A DNA stretch of 64,000 bases, from the NCBI RefSeq assembly GCF_020906515.1, contig NC_085851.1, forward strand, positions 930,001-994,000. The letters run 5' to 3'. Both the position numbers and the translations under genes were made by a program. This document shows positions 62,303-64,000 of this stretch, piece after piece. Position 1 is the first letter of the stretch. Each line of letters starts with the position of its first letter. The stretch is from Vanrija pseudolonga (Eukaryota; Basidiomycota; Tremellomycetes; Trichosporonales; Trichosporonaceae). Under the pieces are notes generated by a model. It saw only the letters and a program-made list of their open reading frames with translations, was not told the origin of the DNA and did not search any database.

Positions 62303-63551
62303 ATGGCCTCACCCCACGCCCAACTCTCCGACCCTCTTTCGTCCCCCCTCAACCCCATATTCGTCGCGCTCGGCCTGCGCGGCCGCGCGCCAGAGAGCAT
62401 CGCCGCGCGCGCCATGCTCCTCGCGGCGGGGCTGTACGCTATCCGCTACGTCCTCGGCGGCATCGTCACGGCGCTGGCGGCTATCGCGCTGGCGAACCTC
62501 TTCCTCGCGGCTCGGGACGACTCCAAGAAGACTGGTGAGCTAGACGTCGTGTTCGAGCTGACCCCAGACACCTTCGACATCGGCACCCCCCTCACGGCCT
62601 TTAGCAGACCCAGTACCCCTTGTACGTTGTCCCTTCTCGACCCCGCTGACGAAAGACACGATCGTACTCACCACCGCGGGCGACTGGCGCCCACCGTCCC
62701 CCCTCGCGGCGCTCGCCGCCGCCTCATCGCCCCTCGTCACGCGCACCCCCAACCCCACCCGGCACCGACTCTGGCTCCGGGAAGTGATCACCGAGACCGA
62801 GCCGCACATCGCCCACGGAAAACAGACGTACCTCATCAACGGCGACTTCGAGCTCACTCCCTGCTTCCCCGATAGCGAGGAGACCATGAAGGCGATCAAC
62901 GCGTCGCCCATCTCGTCCATGGCGGTGCTCACGACGTCCAACATCCCCGCGTTCTTCAAGCAGCTCGACCTGCCCTCCCTGCGCACCCTCGACCTGTCGG
63001 AATGCGGTAACAAGCTCGCTGGGTCGAGCGCGGAGATCGCAGAGTATCTCGCCTCCCCCCGCTCCCACGGCCTCGAAACCCTCATCCTATCGCCCATCCT
63101 CCACCCCGCCGACCATGAGCACGTCCTCCGCGGCGTGTCGGCCAACGCGACCCTCACGCGCGTCTGCTTCCTCATGTGTGGGCAGTCCAAGTGCTCCCCG
63201 TGTCCGTTTGGCCTGGGCGAGCAGTATCGCTCGACACTGGAGCGCAACGCTGGCCTGACGCACCGTGTCCGCCTCGCCGGCATCCAGACTCTTGTGCCCG
63301 CGCGTGTCCTCCTCAACGCGCACGCCATCACCCCGGCTTCGGTCCCCTTTGCCCGTCTCCCCCTCGAGATTGTCCTCAACATCGTCAAGCAGTGCGCCGA
63401 CGAGCCGGACGCGCTCACCCCTGCCCAGTTCGCCAAGCTGCGCCTGTTCGCCACCGACCGGGCAAAACAGACCCTCGTCCGTGGTGGCGGAGCAAGCGAG
63501 CTCGAGTACCGGTCCCGAGTCGCCGGCTTCTACTGGGACTGGGGCGTGTAG
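62303..63551 (+). CDS. Family 2 protein, copy H, with N-terminal membrane segment
   Basis: Exons 62303-62534, 62568-62621 and 62656-63551 (introns 33 and 34 nt) give 393 residues. Unlike the other copies, exon 1 encodes about 77 residues with one or two hydrophobic helices (A-M-L-L-A-A-G-L-Y-A-I-R and V-L-G-G-I-V-T-A-L-A-A-I-A-L-A) ending R-D-D-S-K-K-T. The remainder is standard: T-A-G-D-W-R-P, LRR-like L-P-S-L-R-T-L-D-L-S-E-C, knuckle V-C-F-L-M-C-G-Q-S-K-C-S-P-C, L-E-R-N-A-G-L-T-H-R-V-R, A-R-V-L-L-N-A, and C-domain L-P-L-E-I-V-L-N-I-V-K-Q-C-A-D-E-P. The membrane part could be a fused upstream gene, but the 33-nt intron has good signals. Confidence 0.7.
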
Positions 63552-63597
63552 TAGTAGTAACAGTATCACCACATAGACAGACATTGCATTCGTAGCG

Positions 63598-64000
63598 CTA
63601 GCGAGGGATGCCCTGCTCCCACACGAACCCACCGGTGTCGAGCCAACGGCTCATGAGTCTTGCAAACGAGGGGCGGTTGGCGGCGGCGATGGCATTGGTG
63701 GTGTTGGCGGCTGTAGCAAGTTGCGCCAGACTGGAGCGGTCCGCAGCATGCTCGAACAGGCGGCCCCACTGGGCTGGGCTCAGTGCCATGGGGTCATCCG
63801 AGACGTATTGCAGGATGAGGTGGACGACCTCGGGAGGAAGGGAGAGGAACGTCGTCGTCGCTGGGGGTTGACGGGCCGGGGGCGTAGGTGACCACTCTGG
63901 CGAGAGGTGGGGCGTGTGTGTCGTCGTCGCGACGCGCAGCAGTGGCCCACGTCTTCTCGAACGACTGCGACTGCGCGACGCGAGACGGACCTTGGCGGCT
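63598..64000 (-). CDS. Family 2 protein, copy I, C-terminal part (5' end outside window)
   Basis: The frame is open from the window edge to TAG at 63598-63600, giving 133 visible residues. A basic Arg/Ser stretch and a Thr/Pro-rich linker lead into the C-domain L-P-P-E-V-V-H-L-I-L-Q-Y-V-S-D-D-P with L-S-P-A-Q-W-G-R-L-F-E-H-A-A-D-R and the end W-L-D-T-G-G-F-V-W. It converges on copy H with 46 bp between the stops. The rest of the gene, including the knuckle, lies beyond position 64000. Confidence 0.72.
   Translation of the reverse strand, partial: AAKVRLASRSRSRSRRRGPLLRVATTTHTPHLSPEWSPTPPARQPPATTTFLSLPPEVVHLILQYVSDDPMALSPAQWGRLFEHAADRSSLAQLATAANTTNAIAAANRPSFARLMSRWLDTGGFVWEQGIPR

Noticed and set aside
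1-64000. Search for transposons, LTR or other virus-like elements, CRISPR arrays and rRNA
   Set aside because: No transposase, reverse transcriptase, integrase or capsid-like translation, no long terminal or inverted repeats, no regularly spaced repeats and no rRNA sequence were seen by eye.

Overview
The window reads as a GC-rich basidiomycete yeast nuclear contig. The evidence is spliced genes on both strands with very short introns (mostly 32-77 nt, GTNNGN donors, CTNAC-like branch points close to the acceptor), a eukaryotic tRNA-Ser gene, a mitochondrial carrier, GH18, M17, OPT, MFS and DUF1996 proteins, and long antisense open frames caused by codon bias. The intron style and protein types fit Tremellomycetes, most likely Trichosporonales. 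That placement is inference. All spliced models were assembled by eye from frame, phase and splice signals. No transposon, viral element or rRNA was recognised.

Layout. 1-6 kb: the 3' end of an OPT oligopeptide transporter, then three tandem BTB-like genes with an intron at the same place, interrupted by a secreted GH18 enzyme. 6-13 kb: three minus-strand genes of an expanded F-box-like family (called family 1 here) around an M17 leucine aminopeptidase. 13-20 kb: a poorly resolved gene, a Dal5-type MFS transporter and a secreted multicopper oxidase. 21-34 kb: another family 1 gene, a ten-exon mitochondrial carrier with two 10-nt exons, an FMO, a second Dal5-type MFS gene with micro-exons, a TauD-like dioxygenase that has lost two iron ligands, and an amino-acid permease. 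34-44 kb: three more family 1 genes, a tRNA-Ser(CGA), a NUDIX hydrolase ending in SKL, and a GT18-like glycosyltransferase.

44-64 kb: a tandem array of nine paralogues of a second family (family 2). Members have a short first exon or N-terminus, an LRR-like middle, a cysteine knuckle (C-x3-C...C-x-C) and a C-terminal F-box-like helical domain ending near W-L-x2-G-G. The array is interrupted by a second NUDIX gene with a mitochondrial-type N-terminus, a secreted DUF1996 protein and a secreted Ser/Gly-repeat protein.

The main theme is that about half of the genes belong to three locally expanded families (3 BTB, 7 family 1, 9 family 2) resembling substrate receptors of cullin ubiquitin ligases. 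The metabolic genes between 25 and 34 kb (FMO, Dal5-type importer, TauD homologue, amino-acid permease) look like a nitrogen or organosulfur scavenging neighbourhood, but nothing in the sequence proves a shared pathway.
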